Shown: positions 16,540 to 24,404 of the stretch, piece after piece
How the letters are laid out: each line of letters starts with the position of its first letter
Numbering within the stretch: position 1 is the stretch's first letter
Assembly (NCBI GenBank): GCA_964568625.1
Contig: CAZMQG010000004.1
Location: forward strand, 36,659-100,658
Source: JBAZAX01 sp964568625
GTDB taxonomy: Bacteria; Babelota; Babeliae; Babelales; RVW-14
DNA length: 64,000 bases
Direction: 5' to 3'
Translations under genes and position numbers: made by a program
Notes under the pieces: model-generated
The model's database searches: none
What the model saw: the letters and a program-made list of their open reading frames with translations, nothing else
Told to the model about the DNA's origin: nothing

Positions 16540-17102
16540 AGAATAAAGGTTTTTCATTAATTGAATGCACAATTTACCTTGCCCTATTTTCATTTATATC
16601 TATTTTGTTTTTGGGTGTGGCATCAAGAGCTCAACTTAAATTTATGAGTATTTCTGTTGAACAAGAAAATTTTTACAGACAAGTTCTTGCAGTTGATCTT
16701 TTACGTAGAGATTTAATGAGTGCCGGGCAATATTTTTCAGATTGGGATTTACAACCGTCTGTTCTAAAGCAGTCTGTTTTTAAAAAGTTAACACTGTCTG
16801 ACAAAAATTCACCGGAGAGCGTTGCTGTTTCATGGTTTATTGGAAATCAGGGTCTTATGCGTGCTCAGGGGCAATATAATTTTATTAAACACGAATGGAT
16901 TCATAAGACTTCTTGTCTTGTTTGTAAATCCATAAAAGAGATCAATTTTGTGCTGGAAAAATGTTTTGACGTACAAAACAAAGAGTCCAGATCAGAGTAT
17001 TGTGGCGTTTGGGTTGTTTATAAAAGTGTTAACTCTGTGCAGGACCAAAAATTTTTTGGCCAAAAATTTTTTGTAAAATTTAGAAATAGGGTTGTGTTGT
17101 GA
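16536..17102 (+). CDS. Type IV pilin-like minor pilin / pseudopilin
   Basis: 188 residues with a textbook type III prepilin N-terminus: MKNKG, then FSLIECTIYLALFSFISILF, Glu at +5 of the mature protein. The globular part has paired cysteines (CLVCKS, CFDVQNK, YCGVW) that could form disulfides outside the membrane. It starts within the stop of the previous gene (ATGA) and its own stop overlaps the next start (GTGA), so translation is coupled. Resembles PilW/GspJ-type minor pilins in size and order; the assignment between pilus and secretion system cannot be made without the ATPase and platform genes, which are not in this window. Confidence 0.75.
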   Translation: MKNKGFSLIECTIYLALFSFISILFLGVASRAQLKFMSISVEQENFYRQVLAVDLLRRDLMSAGQYFSDWDLQPSVLKQSVFKKLTLSDKNSPESVAVSWFIGNQGLMRAQGQYNFIKHEWIHKTSCLVCKSIKEINFVLEKCFDVQNKESRSEYCGVWVVYKSVNSVQDQKFFGQKFFVKFRNRVVL

Positions 17103-17593
17103 AATATAAACTTTCTAATGGAAGTGCCTTATTACTGATTTTTATTATATCGTTTGTTGTTTCGCTTGCTGCAATACGCTGTTGGCAGGTATCTAGTCTG
17201 CTATGTGATGTTCAGTATCAACGAGAGCTTTTTTATAAACGCTTTTACTTAACGAACAGAATTTTGAATGCGGGAATCGATTTGGCTTGTAAAAATTTTG
17301 ATACCTTTTTAAAATTGAAAAAATCAACAGATGTTGCAATGCCCATTGATATGAATTTTTGTTTAACAGAGCTTGAGATCAAAAATTCATATATTGCGCA
17401 GCTTACTGTTGCAACTGTTATGAGTAAGAAGATTAAGTCAGACATTCCAAAGCCTAATCGTCTTTTATTAACAGCAAGATTGTTTAATAATAATGAAAAC
17501 GTTTGTAAGTTAAGATGTTTACTGGAGCGTAAGAAGAATGAAAATGGGGTGTCTTTTGTGGTTTCTCATTTTACTCTCAGCTCTTCTTTATGA
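17099..17593 (+). CDS. Small membrane-anchored protein of the pilin-like operon (PilX/GspK-like position)
   Basis: 164 residues. The N-terminus (KLSNGSALLLIFIISFVVSLAAIRCW) resembles GspK/PilX-type minor pilins, which have NGSALLL instead of the usual GFSLIE, with no Glu at +5. The globular part has several cysteines (CQVSS... CDVQ, ACKNF, MNFCL, VCKLRCLL). The GTG start overlaps the upstream stop. The gene order (two canonical pseudopilins then a shorter atypical one) fits a minor-pilin tip complex. The assignment rests on order and N-terminus only. Confidence 0.6.
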   Translation: MKYKLSNGSALLLIFIISFVVSLAAIRCWQVSSLLCDVQYQRELFYKRFYLTNRILNAGIDLACKNFDTFLKLKKSTDVAMPIDMNFCLTELEIKNSYIAQLTVATVMSKKIKSDIPKPNRLLLTARLFNNNENVCKLRCLLERKKNENGVSFVVSHFTLSSSL

Positions 17594-18935
17594 TGTAGCA
17601 TTTTTTTCCCCGGAATATTTTGGTTTTTTTGTTTTACCATCTTTATTATTGATTTTTTTTGCTTTGAATTTGGCACAAAATTCAAAATATATGCAAATTG
17701 GTGTAGATGGCGGAGCATCCGAGAGTAGGGCGAATCATTCAGGCGCGCAATTTTTTTGGCTTGGGTTAGTATGGGGCGTGTTTGTATTTTCGGTCCATTT
17801 TGTTTGGTTACTGGTGTTACTTTTAGATAAAGTTCAATCCGGTAAAAGCTTTGCAATATTTGCGTATGCATTTGGAATGACTTATTTTTCTCTTACCAGT
17901 GCCATATGGTTTATGGTTATTGGGTTTTTGATAAAAAAAATTTCACGTTATTATACTTCGCAAATTTTAATGTTTTTTGTTACCTGCTATGGCTATTTTT
18001 ATCTGCTCGAAAATTATGCATTGTGGTGGTTAGGGAGATTAGAGGGATATCCATTTTTAAATCCATTAATCCCACTGATTAACTTTAAGCTTTTTGCAAA
18101 AATATTTATGGTTGCAGGTACTTTACTTGGACTGGGCGTTGGCAGTTATAACAGTGACGTTATCAATAATAATTATGCTGATTTTCCACAACCTGACGGT
18201 GTCGAGTTTATCTATTTAAGACCTGAGATTGTATCAGTTGATCAAAATTTGGTTAGTTATGAGTATCAAATTTACAGAAAGCTTTGTGATTTGAAATTAT
18301 GGGAGAGACGAGACGAACACCAGCAGTTTATAATTTTTGCGCCTGAGAGCTCATTTCCGTTTCCGTTAAATACTTATCCGAGAGTTATGGAGATGTGGAG
18401 TAATGTTTTACCCGATAATGCACATTTGTTAATAGGCACTCAGTACAAGCTTAATGGGAAAATTTGTCAGGCAGTGTGTTGGTTAAATAAATGTCGCATA
18501 AGAAAATTTTATGTCAAAAAACATTGCGTGCCGTTTGTAGAAAAAATTCCTCATCTTTATAAAAGGCTTAAACCTATAAGAGATGTTTTTTTGAGTGATG
18601 TTTTTCCTGAAGGTGTGGCCCAATTTTCCAGGCTTAAAAAGTTAAAGCAGCAAAATTATTTTGAATTTGATGGTTTTAAATCTTCCAATGACAAAATTAT
18701 TTTTATTCCGCAAATTTGTTCAGAGTTATTTTTTGTCTCAAATTATAAATTGTTTTCTGAAATTGTAACGTGTTACACCAAACATAATGATTTTGCTTTT
18801 GTCACATTTTTTGTAAATGACAGTTGGTTTTTAAATTATTTTAAAAAGATAATGCAAGATAGTGCCAGATTAAAGTCGATTCTTAGCGGAGTTCCATTGA
18901 TTTATGTTGGGCATAAAGAATTAAAACTCTTTTGA
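17538..18935 (+). CDS. lnt: Apolipoprotein N-acyltransferase-like protein
   Basis: 465 residues. The N-terminal ~200 residues hold about six membrane helices. The rest is a nitrilase-type domain with the three Lnt catalytic positions in order: Glu270 (FAPESSFPF), Lys327 (YVKKHCVPFVEKIP) and Cys394 (PQICSEL), plus the VNDSWF block. Lnt adds the third acyl chain to the N-terminal Cys of lipoproteins at the periplasmic face of the inner membrane, allowing sorting to the outer membrane. The sequence is divergent (CVPFVE instead of LVPFGE). The start overlaps the previous gene by 56 bp; a GGAGCGTAAGAAG site precedes ATG 17538. Its place at the end of the pilin-like operon is unusual. Confidence 0.8.
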   Translation: MKMGCLLWFLILLSALLYDVAFFSPEYFGFFVLPSLLLIFFALNLAQNSKYMQIGVDGGASESRANHSGAQFFWLGLVWGVFVFSVHFVWLLVLLLDKVQSGKSFAIFAYAFGMTYFSLTSAIWFMVIGFLIKKISRYYTSQILMFFVTCYGYFYLLENYALWWLGRLEGYPFLNPLIPLINFKLFAKIFMVAGTLLGLGVGSYNSDVINNNYADFPQPDGVEFIYLRPEIVSVDQNLVSYEYQIYRKLCDLKLWERRDEHQQFIIFAPESSFPFPLNTYPRVMEMWSNVLPDNAHLLIGTQYKLNGKICQAVCWLNKCRIRKFYVKKHCVPFVEKIPHLYKRLKPIRDVFLSDVFPEGVAQFSRLKKLKQQNYFEFDGFKSSNDKIIFIPQICSELFFVSNYKLFSEIVTCYTKHNDFAFVTFFVNDSWFLNYFKKIMQDSARLKSILSGVPLIYVGHKELKLF

Positions 18936-18954
18936 TACAAATTTTTGGGCAATC

Positions 18955-18963
18955 TGTTATAAT
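18955..18963 (+). promoter_or_regulatory. Extended -10 promoter for rplI-dnaB-ruvC
   Basis: TGTTATAAT (TG-n-TATAAT) 73 bases before the rplI start. TTGATA at 18932 is 20 bases upstream, too far for a standard -35. Confidence 0.5.
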
Positions 18964-19035
18964 TTTTTACACGAGTTTAGTGTTTTTTAAACTTAGGGTT
19001 AATGCAATTAATCCAAACCAAAAAGAGGGTTGATT

Positions 19036-19485
19036 ATGAAAGTGTACATGCTCAAAGATGTTGTAAATGTTGGTATGGCTGGAACAATGATAAATGTTTC
19101 TGACGGATATGCCAAAAATTTCCTTTTCCCTCGTAAACTTGCTGTTGAAGTAACAGATGAAAATGCTTCAAATTTTAAAGTAAAGATTGAAGCGGTGAAG
19201 CAAAAGACTGAAGTTATAAATAGCAAAATTGCAATGTTGGCAGAAAAAATAAAGGCTCTTCATCTTGCAATAAAAGAAAAAACTCATGATGATGGAAAGC
19301 TTTATGGTTCAGTTGGTCCAGATGAAATTGTTGAGTTGTTAAAAAAGAATGAAATTGTTGTAAATCGTAAACAGATTGAATTTGATAAGTCTATAAAAGC
19401 TGTTGGTGACCATAAAGTTACAGTTAAGCTTTCAGCAAAATTGAAACCACAGTTTATATTAAAGGTTTCTGCTTTATCAAAGTAG
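19036..19485 (+). CDS. rplI: 50S ribosomal protein L9
   Basis: 149 residues, the usual L9 length. L9 binds 23S rRNA near the L1 stalk and helps keep reading frame. The N-terminal domain shows the family pattern GMAGTMINVSDGYAKNFLFPRKLA; a long connecting helix follows; and the C-terminal domain has the KLYGSVGPDEIVELL block. The start is ATG 19036, preceded by AGAGGG; an upstream TTG is ignored. Followed at 29 bp by dnaB, a common bacterial pairing. Confidence 0.97.
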   Translation: MKVYMLKDVVNVGMAGTMINVSDGYAKNFLFPRKLAVEVTDENASNFKVKIEAVKQKTEVINSKIAMLAEKIKALHLAIKEKTHDDGKLYGSVGPDEIVELLKKNEIVVNRKQIEFDKSIKAVGDHKVTVKLSAKLKPQFILKVSALSK

Positions 19486-19514
19486 ATTTTATATACATTT
19501 AATTTAGGGATTTG

Positions 19515-20906
19515 ATGTCTGAGTTAGCATACAGAGAGAAATTTCAAGAAAACAAAGCGGTTCAGACCGAATCGGTGCTAGGTAAAAAATTGCCGGCCAG
19601 TGTTGACGCTGAAAAAGCGGTACTGGCCGCTATACTTTTAAACGATGAAAATTTAACGTTAGTTACCGATATTTTAAAGTCTTCCGATTTTTCACTTAAA
19701 CAACATCAGGTTATTTATCAAGCAATTATTGATTTGGCGCAAGCAAATAAAAAGCTTGATTTACTTGTATTACAAGATTATCTGGATACAAAAAAATTAC
19801 TTGATACTTGTGGAGGTATTACCTATCTTATCGAGCTTCAGGAGGATATTCCATCCATTGGGCTTGTTGTTCAACATGCAAAAATTGTTAAAGACAAAGC
19901 TATTTTGCGTGATTTAATTCACTCTGCAGCTGACATTATTACAACGTGCTATAACCAAGATATTAATGAAATTGACAGTGTGCTTGATTCGGCAGAAAAA
20001 CAGATTTTTCAGATTTCAAATAAGCTTTCTCCGACTACATTTGTTCAACTTGATATACTGTTAAAAAAAACATTTCAAAATTTGGCCAAAGTTAAATCGT
20101 CTCGTGAAGGTGTGACAGGTACTCCTTCGGGTTTTGCAAAATTTGATGAGATGACGTCCGGCATGCAAAATGGCGATTTACTTATTTTGGCAGCACGTCC
20201 CTCAATGGGAAAAACTGCATTGGCCCTTAATTTTGCCTTGAATGCTTGGCATAGTGGATCGTCAATCGGTATATTTTCACTTGAAATGTCATCAGAACAG
20301 TTAGTTTTGCGTATGCTTTCAGCAGAGGCGCAGATTCCTCACCAAAAAATTCGTAATGCAATGGTTTCTTCTGATGAATGGATGGACTTAACAAATACTG
20401 CGGCAAGCCTGGCTGAGGCCAAAATTTTTATTGATGACTCGCCCGGTTTAAATATTCTTGAGTTGAGAGCTAAAGCGCGAAAACTTAAAGCGCAGTATAA
20501 TATTGGTTTTCTGGTGATCGATTATTTGCAGCTGATAAGTTCCAGTCAAAGACATGAAAATAGAACACAAGAGATTTCCGCAATATCGCGTTCCCTTAAA
20601 GCGTTGGCAAAAGAGTTGGGAATTCCAGTTCTTGCATTATCCCAGTTATCTCGATCATTGGAAAGTCGTATGGATAAACGCCCTATGTTATCTGACCTTC
20701 GTGAATCCGGAGCTATTGAGCAAGATGGTGACGTGATATTTTTTATTTATCGAGATATTGTCTACAACCCTGATACTCAAAATCCTGATATTGCTGAAAT
20801 TATTATCGGCAAACAGCGTAACGGCCCAACGGGGCAATTTAATGTAAAATTTCGTGGGGATATAACACGTTTTTATGATGTGTCTGATCATGAATATCCC
20901 ATGTAA
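19515..20906 (+). CDS. dnaB: Replicative DNA helicase
   Basis: 463 residues, standard for DnaB, the hexameric helicase that unwinds DNA at the replication fork and recruits primase. The N-terminal helical domain begins ASVDAEKAVLAAILLNDEN. The RecA-like domain has Walker A ARPSMGKTALALN (about 227-239), Walker B FLVIDYLQLI, and the C-terminal SDLRESGAIEQDGDVI block. ATG 19515 follows a TAGGGA site. It lies between rplI and ruvC in one likely transcript. No intein or insertion. Confidence 0.98.
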   Translation: MSELAYREKFQENKAVQTESVLGKKLPASVDAEKAVLAAILLNDENLTLVTDILKSSDFSLKQHQVIYQAIIDLAQANKKLDLLVLQDYLDTKKLLDTCGGITYLIELQEDIPSIGLVVQHAKIVKDKAILRDLIHSAADIITTCYNQDINEIDSVLDSAEKQIFQISNKLSPTTFVQLDILLKKTFQNLAKVKSSREGVTGTPSGFAKFDEMTSGMQNGDLLILAARPSMGKTALALNFALNAWHSGSSIGIFSLEMSSEQLVLRMLSAEAQIPHQKIRNAMVSSDEWMDLTNTAASLAEAKIFIDDSPGLNILELRAKARKLKAQYNIGFLVIDYLQLISSSQRHENRTQEISAISRSLKALAKELGIPVLALSQLSRSLESRMDKRPMLSDLRESGAIEQDGDVIFFIYRDIVYNPDTQNPDIAEIIIGKQRNGPTGQFNVKFRGDITRFYDVSDHEYPM

Positions 20907-20979
20907 TTTTGGTTCAAGTTTATAATTAAAACATGCTTTATTTTGGTCAAGTCTTGTCTAAAGAAGGGGAGAGTGCGAC

Positions 20980-21498
20980 ATGAACGGTGATTCGGTTATT
21001 CTTGGAGTTGATCCCGGTTTTCACGTAACGGGATATGCTATTTTAAAAAAAGAATCAGGGAAGACATTTCTAATCGATTGTGGGTATTTGAAGATGAGTT
21101 CAACTCAAACGCTTTCAACTCGTGTTGGAATTTTTTATAAGTTTTTTAACGAAAAGATTACAAAATGTGGTGTGCGTGAGATAGCACTTGAAACATCTTT
21201 TTTGGGAAAGAATGCTCAAACATTTTTAAAGTTGGGGTATTTGCGAGGTATTTTATATCTTTTGGCTGATCAGCATGGACAGGTTTTGCATGAATTTGCA
21301 CCACGTGAAGTTAAAACTGCGGTAACCGGTTTTGGTGGTGCAAGTAAAGAACAGGTAGCCAGTATGGTTTTTCGTTTATTTCCTCGAGTTGCAGAATTGG
21401 GTGTTTCCGTACAAAATGACGTTACTGATGCATTGGCAATTAGTCTTTGTGGATTGTGGATGTCTGGATCACCTTTGGCCAGGGCCATGAAATCTTGA
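20980..21498 (+). CDS. ruvC: Holliday junction endonuclease RuvC
   Basis: 172 residues. RuvC resolves Holliday junctions made in recombination, working with RuvAB (not in this window). The four metal-binding acids are in place: Asp11 (GVDPG), Glu71 (ALETSF), Asp147 and Asp150 (NDVTDALA). The FLGKNAQTFLKLGYLRG and FAPREVKTAVTG stretches are typical. Length fits the family. Third in the rplI-dnaB-ruvC run, 73 bp after dnaB, with AGGGGAGAG upstream of the ATG. Confidence 0.96.
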   Translation: MNGDSVILGVDPGFHVTGYAILKKESGKTFLIDCGYLKMSSTQTLSTRVGIFYKFFNEKITKCGVREIALETSFLGKNAQTFLKLGYLRGILYLLADQHGQVLHEFAPREVKTAVTGFGGASKEQVASMVFRLFPRVAELGVSVQNDVTDALAISLCGLWMSGSPLARAMKS

Positions 21499-21957
21499 TT
21501 TCCTGGTAATTCATCAGTCTTAACTTCCGGAAGCCTTGGGTTTATCTAAAATAATAATTATGTAAATCAACAAAATCGCTGAGACCCTTGATTGGAAGGG
21601 TAGTTTTAAAATTGAGAATTATGTTTGACAAGTAACGTCTGATAATGATTATTATGTTAAAGATTAAGATGAAATTTTAAATTGGGTTAGCGCGACTGAC
21701 GTCGCGTAACGGCAATTTAATTTCCGAATCTTTAGCTAAGGAAGTAAAGCCTAGTATTTAGGATTAATAAAAAGATATAGTTAGAAAACTACTTAATTGA
21801 TAATATTACTAAAAAATTCGTAGCTGAACCAACCAATCGTACGATACCTTGTAAATCCATTTGATATATACCAATAGAACGACTAAATAATTTATAAGGT
21901 CTTACATAATATTAATAAATTTAATAAATTTTGAATTTATTAAAAATTTAATGAAAA
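21499..21957. other. 459-bp gene-free interval with a 40-nt palindrome
   Basis: No gene seen. A TTGACA (21625-21630) with TATTAT 19 bases on could be a weak plus-strand promoter. It is followed by a long inverted repeat 21679-21718 (AAATTG...CAATTT arms around CGCGAC-TGAC-GTCGCG). Near 21973-22006 a CCAAAA/TTTTGG stem is followed by ATTTTTTG, a possible terminator. Together these could frame a small RNA of about 300 nt; unproven. Confidence 0.4.
21679..21718. repeat. 40-nt GC-cored inverted repeat
   Basis: AAATTG, TTA and CGCGAC pair with GTCGCG, TAA and CAATTT with small internal bulges; loop TGAC. No T-run follows, so it is not a classical terminator. Confidence 0.6.
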
Positions 21958-22243
21958 TCAAAATATTTTGACCCAAAAAAGGGAAAAACCTGCTTTTGGA
22001 TTTTTTGCGCTTAGATTCATTTTTTTGCCACGCGTTTTTATAATTTTAAAGCCCCAGCCAATCGCACGATTTTTTCCCATTACTCTCTTTTTACAACCAA
22101 TCAACGACAAAAAACAATTTGAAAAATAACCAATGCTGATACCTGCGCTGACTCGATGAAACATACTGTTTTCGAGTAATAAAGAATAAATATCAATAAA
22201 GGGAAATGCTAAGCGCAAAACAAAAATCGTTCTCTCGCTTATT

Positions 22244-22864
22244 TTAAAACGTCTCAGTCTCTGTTTCAAATATTGGCTCAAGCATTATTGCCTCTACTTC
22301 AGCATATTCCTGTTTTCCGTTATCTTTAAAAAACTGGACTATCATTAAGGACGTATATCCCTCATAATTAGGTTGATTAACATCAACGCCTGCGTAAATA
22401 AGCATCTTTACAATTTTTAGTCGGTTTTCATCGATTGTGTAAGAATTTCTACTACTGCTATCATAAACAGCATGATGCAACAGTGTATCTCCCATGCCAT
22501 CTAACCAGTTTACATCAGCTCCAGCTTCAATAAGTATATACACAAAATCCTTATTTCCATTTTTTATTGCACTTACTAATATTTTTTCTAAAGGAACATT
22601 ACTAGTAACCGCTTTTTCTTTGGACTTTGGATTCTTTAAATCAATAGACAGTTGTCTTAACTCCTGAGTTAATCTAGTTTGATCTGCATCACTTAAATTA
22701 GCACTTAATGTTTTTAATTCCTCGATCGCTTTTTTCAACTCTTCAAGCTGTAGTTTTTGATTAACATGCTCAATAAAAGCATTCGGATTATACATTCCAT
22801 AACTAGAAAATACAGTAGAATACAAAACCATTGTTATCAATATAAGTTTTTTAAAATTTTTCAT
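22244..22864 (-). CDS. Secreted ankyrin-repeat protein
   Basis: 206 residues. A signal peptide (KKLILITMVLYSTVFSSYG) precedes MYNPNAF. Residues 30-85 are helical (heptad-like, LEELKKAIEELKTL). About three ankyrin repeats follow (92-195) with VLIEAGADVNWLDGMGDTLLHHA and MLIYAGVDVNQPNYEGYTSLM as clear units; the first half-repeat and last repeat are weak. It ends in an acidic ETETETF. Lies 15 bp downstream of the F-box-like ankyrin gene on the same strand, so the two are likely co-transcribed. An exported protein-binding protein, perhaps an effector. Confidence 0.82.
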   Translation of the reverse strand: MKNFKKLILITMVLYSTVFSSYGMYNPNAFIEHVNQKLQLEELKKAIEELKTLSANLSDADQTRLTQELRQLSIDLKNPKSKEKAVTSNVPLEKILVSAIKNGNKDFVYILIEAGADVNWLDGMGDTLLHHAVYDSSSRNSYTIDENRLKIVKMLIYAGVDVNQPNYEGYTSLMIVQFFKDNGKQEYAEVEAIMLEPIFETETETF

Positions 22865-22879
22865 ATATGTCCCTTTTTC

Positions 22880-23896
22880 TTAAATCTTAAAACCCATAGT
22901 TCTTAAGTTAGATTTTAAATCTTCTGGAATTTCAATTCTGTTTCTTAAATAATGATCAACCAAAATTTGGACGCATGCTTCATTTCCCAACATGACAGCA
23001 AAGTGCAATGGAGTTTGTCCATAAACCTCATATTTTATATTTTCAGGATCCGAAATTGAACACTGCTCTAAAAATTCATCTGAGTAGCAACTGTAAACTA
23101 CTGGATTTGCACCTAACTCAAGTAATCTTTTTAAAAAATTGGGGCAATTTGGAAGTGTTCCTATAACAGCCCAATGTAAAGCTGTACCATCAAACAAATC
23201 TTTATCATTAACATTTAATCCCAAATTTAATTCTTCAGATAAAGCTATCAATGTATTTAAAACCTCTACATTTCCAGTAAGCGCTGCATACTCTAACACT
23301 GTTAAACCTTCACTATCAAACGCCTTTATATTTGCACCCGATCTAATTAAAACCTTAATGCATTCAATTTTCTCATCCCGAACTGCGTCATGTAAAAGAG
23401 AATACCTATATTCAACATCTCTTAGATTTTCATTAACATTTGCGCCAGCTCTTATTAATACTTTCATGCAACTAGGAAATCCTTTGTGTAATGCTTCAGA
23501 TAAGAGAGCATTGAGATTATATCTATTAAGATTTAATCCTGCATATTTTAATATTCTTAGAATTTCATCGTCGGACAAAAAGTCTCGCACTCTTTTACAA
23601 ACTGATCTGTAGCTACAAATTTCTCCAATTAAGTTTATTAAATTTGGTAAGTTTATTAAATTTGGATTTTCAAAAAACATTTGATCTATGGTCTTTTGAA
23701 CAAAAATGCTTTCTATTATTTCATTAGGCATATCTGATAAAGTTATTTCAGACAATGCAGGTTCTTGTCTTTTTGCGGCTGGGTGTTCAGCCTGATCTAC
23801 ATCTTTACCTGTAAATTGACGCTTCATTCCATACGCATCACTTCCCACAATTCCTAGCAATAATCCTACTGCCATTATCTTTATCATCTTTTTCAC
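22880..23896 (-). CDS. Secreted ankyrin-repeat protein with an F-box-like motif
   Basis: 338 residues. A signal peptide (1-23, ending SDAYG) is followed by MKRQFTG and a charged linker. Residues 51-107 match the F-box pattern: ITLSDMPNEIIESIF, an Asn/Leu-rich insert, then ICSYRSVCKRVRDFL. F-boxes in eukaryotes bind Skp1 and bring substrates to a ubiquitin ligase. Around six ankyrin repeats (about 118-322) follow with GADVN- and TPLHFAV-like blocks. The C-terminus (IPEDLKSNLRTMGFKI) resembles two other ankyrin proteins here. An 18-bp tandem duplication (23631-23666) codes NLINLPNLINL inside the F-box region. The F-box call is by pattern; if right, the protein may act on host ubiquitination. 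Confidence 0.8.
   Translation of the reverse strand: MKKMIKIMAVGLLLGIVGSDAYGMKRQFTGKDVDQAEHPAAKRQEPALSEITLSDMPNEIIESIFVQKTIDQMFFENPNLINLPNLINLIGEICSYRSVCKRVRDFLSDDEILRILKYAGLNLNRYNLNALLSEALHKGFPSCMKVLIRAGANVNENLRDVEYRYSLLHDAVRDEKIECIKVLIRSGANIKAFDSEGLTVLEYAALTGNVEVLNTLIALSEELNLGLNVNDKDLFDGTALHWAVIGTLPNCPNFLKRLLELGANPVVYSCYSDEFLEQCSISDPENIKYEVYGQTPLHFAVMLGNEACVQILVDHYLRNRIEIPEDLKSNLRTMGFKI
23631..23666. repeat. 18-bp tandem duplication inside the F-box-like region
   Basis: The unit AAGTTTATTAAATTTGGT (23631-23648) is repeated next to itself with only its last base changed (23649-23666), giving the NLINLPNLINL peptide. Confidence 0.85.
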
Positions 23897-24404
23897 GATA
23901 TAACCTCCTACTGTTTTAGAAAGCCAATAAACTCCATTTTGATATAAAATATACTACCACATAATAACAAATTGTCAATTTTATCAACTTTCATCATTTA
24001 AAACGTATATTTATTTGCATACATTAATATTCAATTAAGATAATGCATTTTTTAGACAAAAAACAACCGCCATGTAATAAATTACATGGCGGAAAAAGGA
24101 GAAAGGAGAGTAGTAATGAAGTCTTCTAAAATTTTTTATCTTTTGGATACTTATCCATTATGACTTTCAATTACTGTATTTAATTTAACTGATTCTACAA
24201 GAAAATCAAGCTCTTTTTTAAATTGCCCATACAGAAAGAATTAAGCAATAAGTTTTCAAATATGCAATTTATTTATAACTCATTGTTCAATAAAAGCAAT
24301 TTTGTTCTAAAAAATGTCAATTTACCCTGTACTCAATTATCTTTAACTGGAGCATTGATGCTAAACTAAATTTGAAGAAAGTCAAACAAAAGACTTAAAA
24401 AAAG
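23897..24404. other. 508-bp interval with a strong hairpin and possible gene remnant
   Basis: Contains the 12-bp perfect hairpin 24067-24092. On the minus strand, upstream of that hairpin, a short open stretch without a start (around 24160-24240) reads QFKKELDFLVESVKLNT and could be a fragment of a lost gene or chance. A 15-codon frame with a ribosome site starts on the plus strand at 24116 and is not convincing. Confidence 0.4.
24060..24092 (-). terminator. Strong hairpin terminator, minus strand
   Basis: CCGCCATGTAAT (24067-24078) pairs perfectly with ATTACATGGCGG (24081-24092). On the minus strand it is followed by TTGTTTTTTGTC. It lies ~310 bp beyond recF, so it ends either a long recF 3' tail or a separate short minus-strand transcript. 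Confidence 0.7.

Noticed and set aside
21958..22281. 107-codon minus-strand frame after ruvC
   Set aside because: It overlaps the ankyrin gene, contains the T-tailed stem, has no ribosome site and no recognisable domain.
23139..23612. 157-codon plus-strand frame within the F-box-like ankyrin gene
   Set aside because: Antisense shadow of the ankyrin repeats.
24116..24163. 15-codon plus-strand frame with a good ribosome site
   Set aside because: Too short, and the purine-rich site is explained by sequence flanking the minus-strand terminator.
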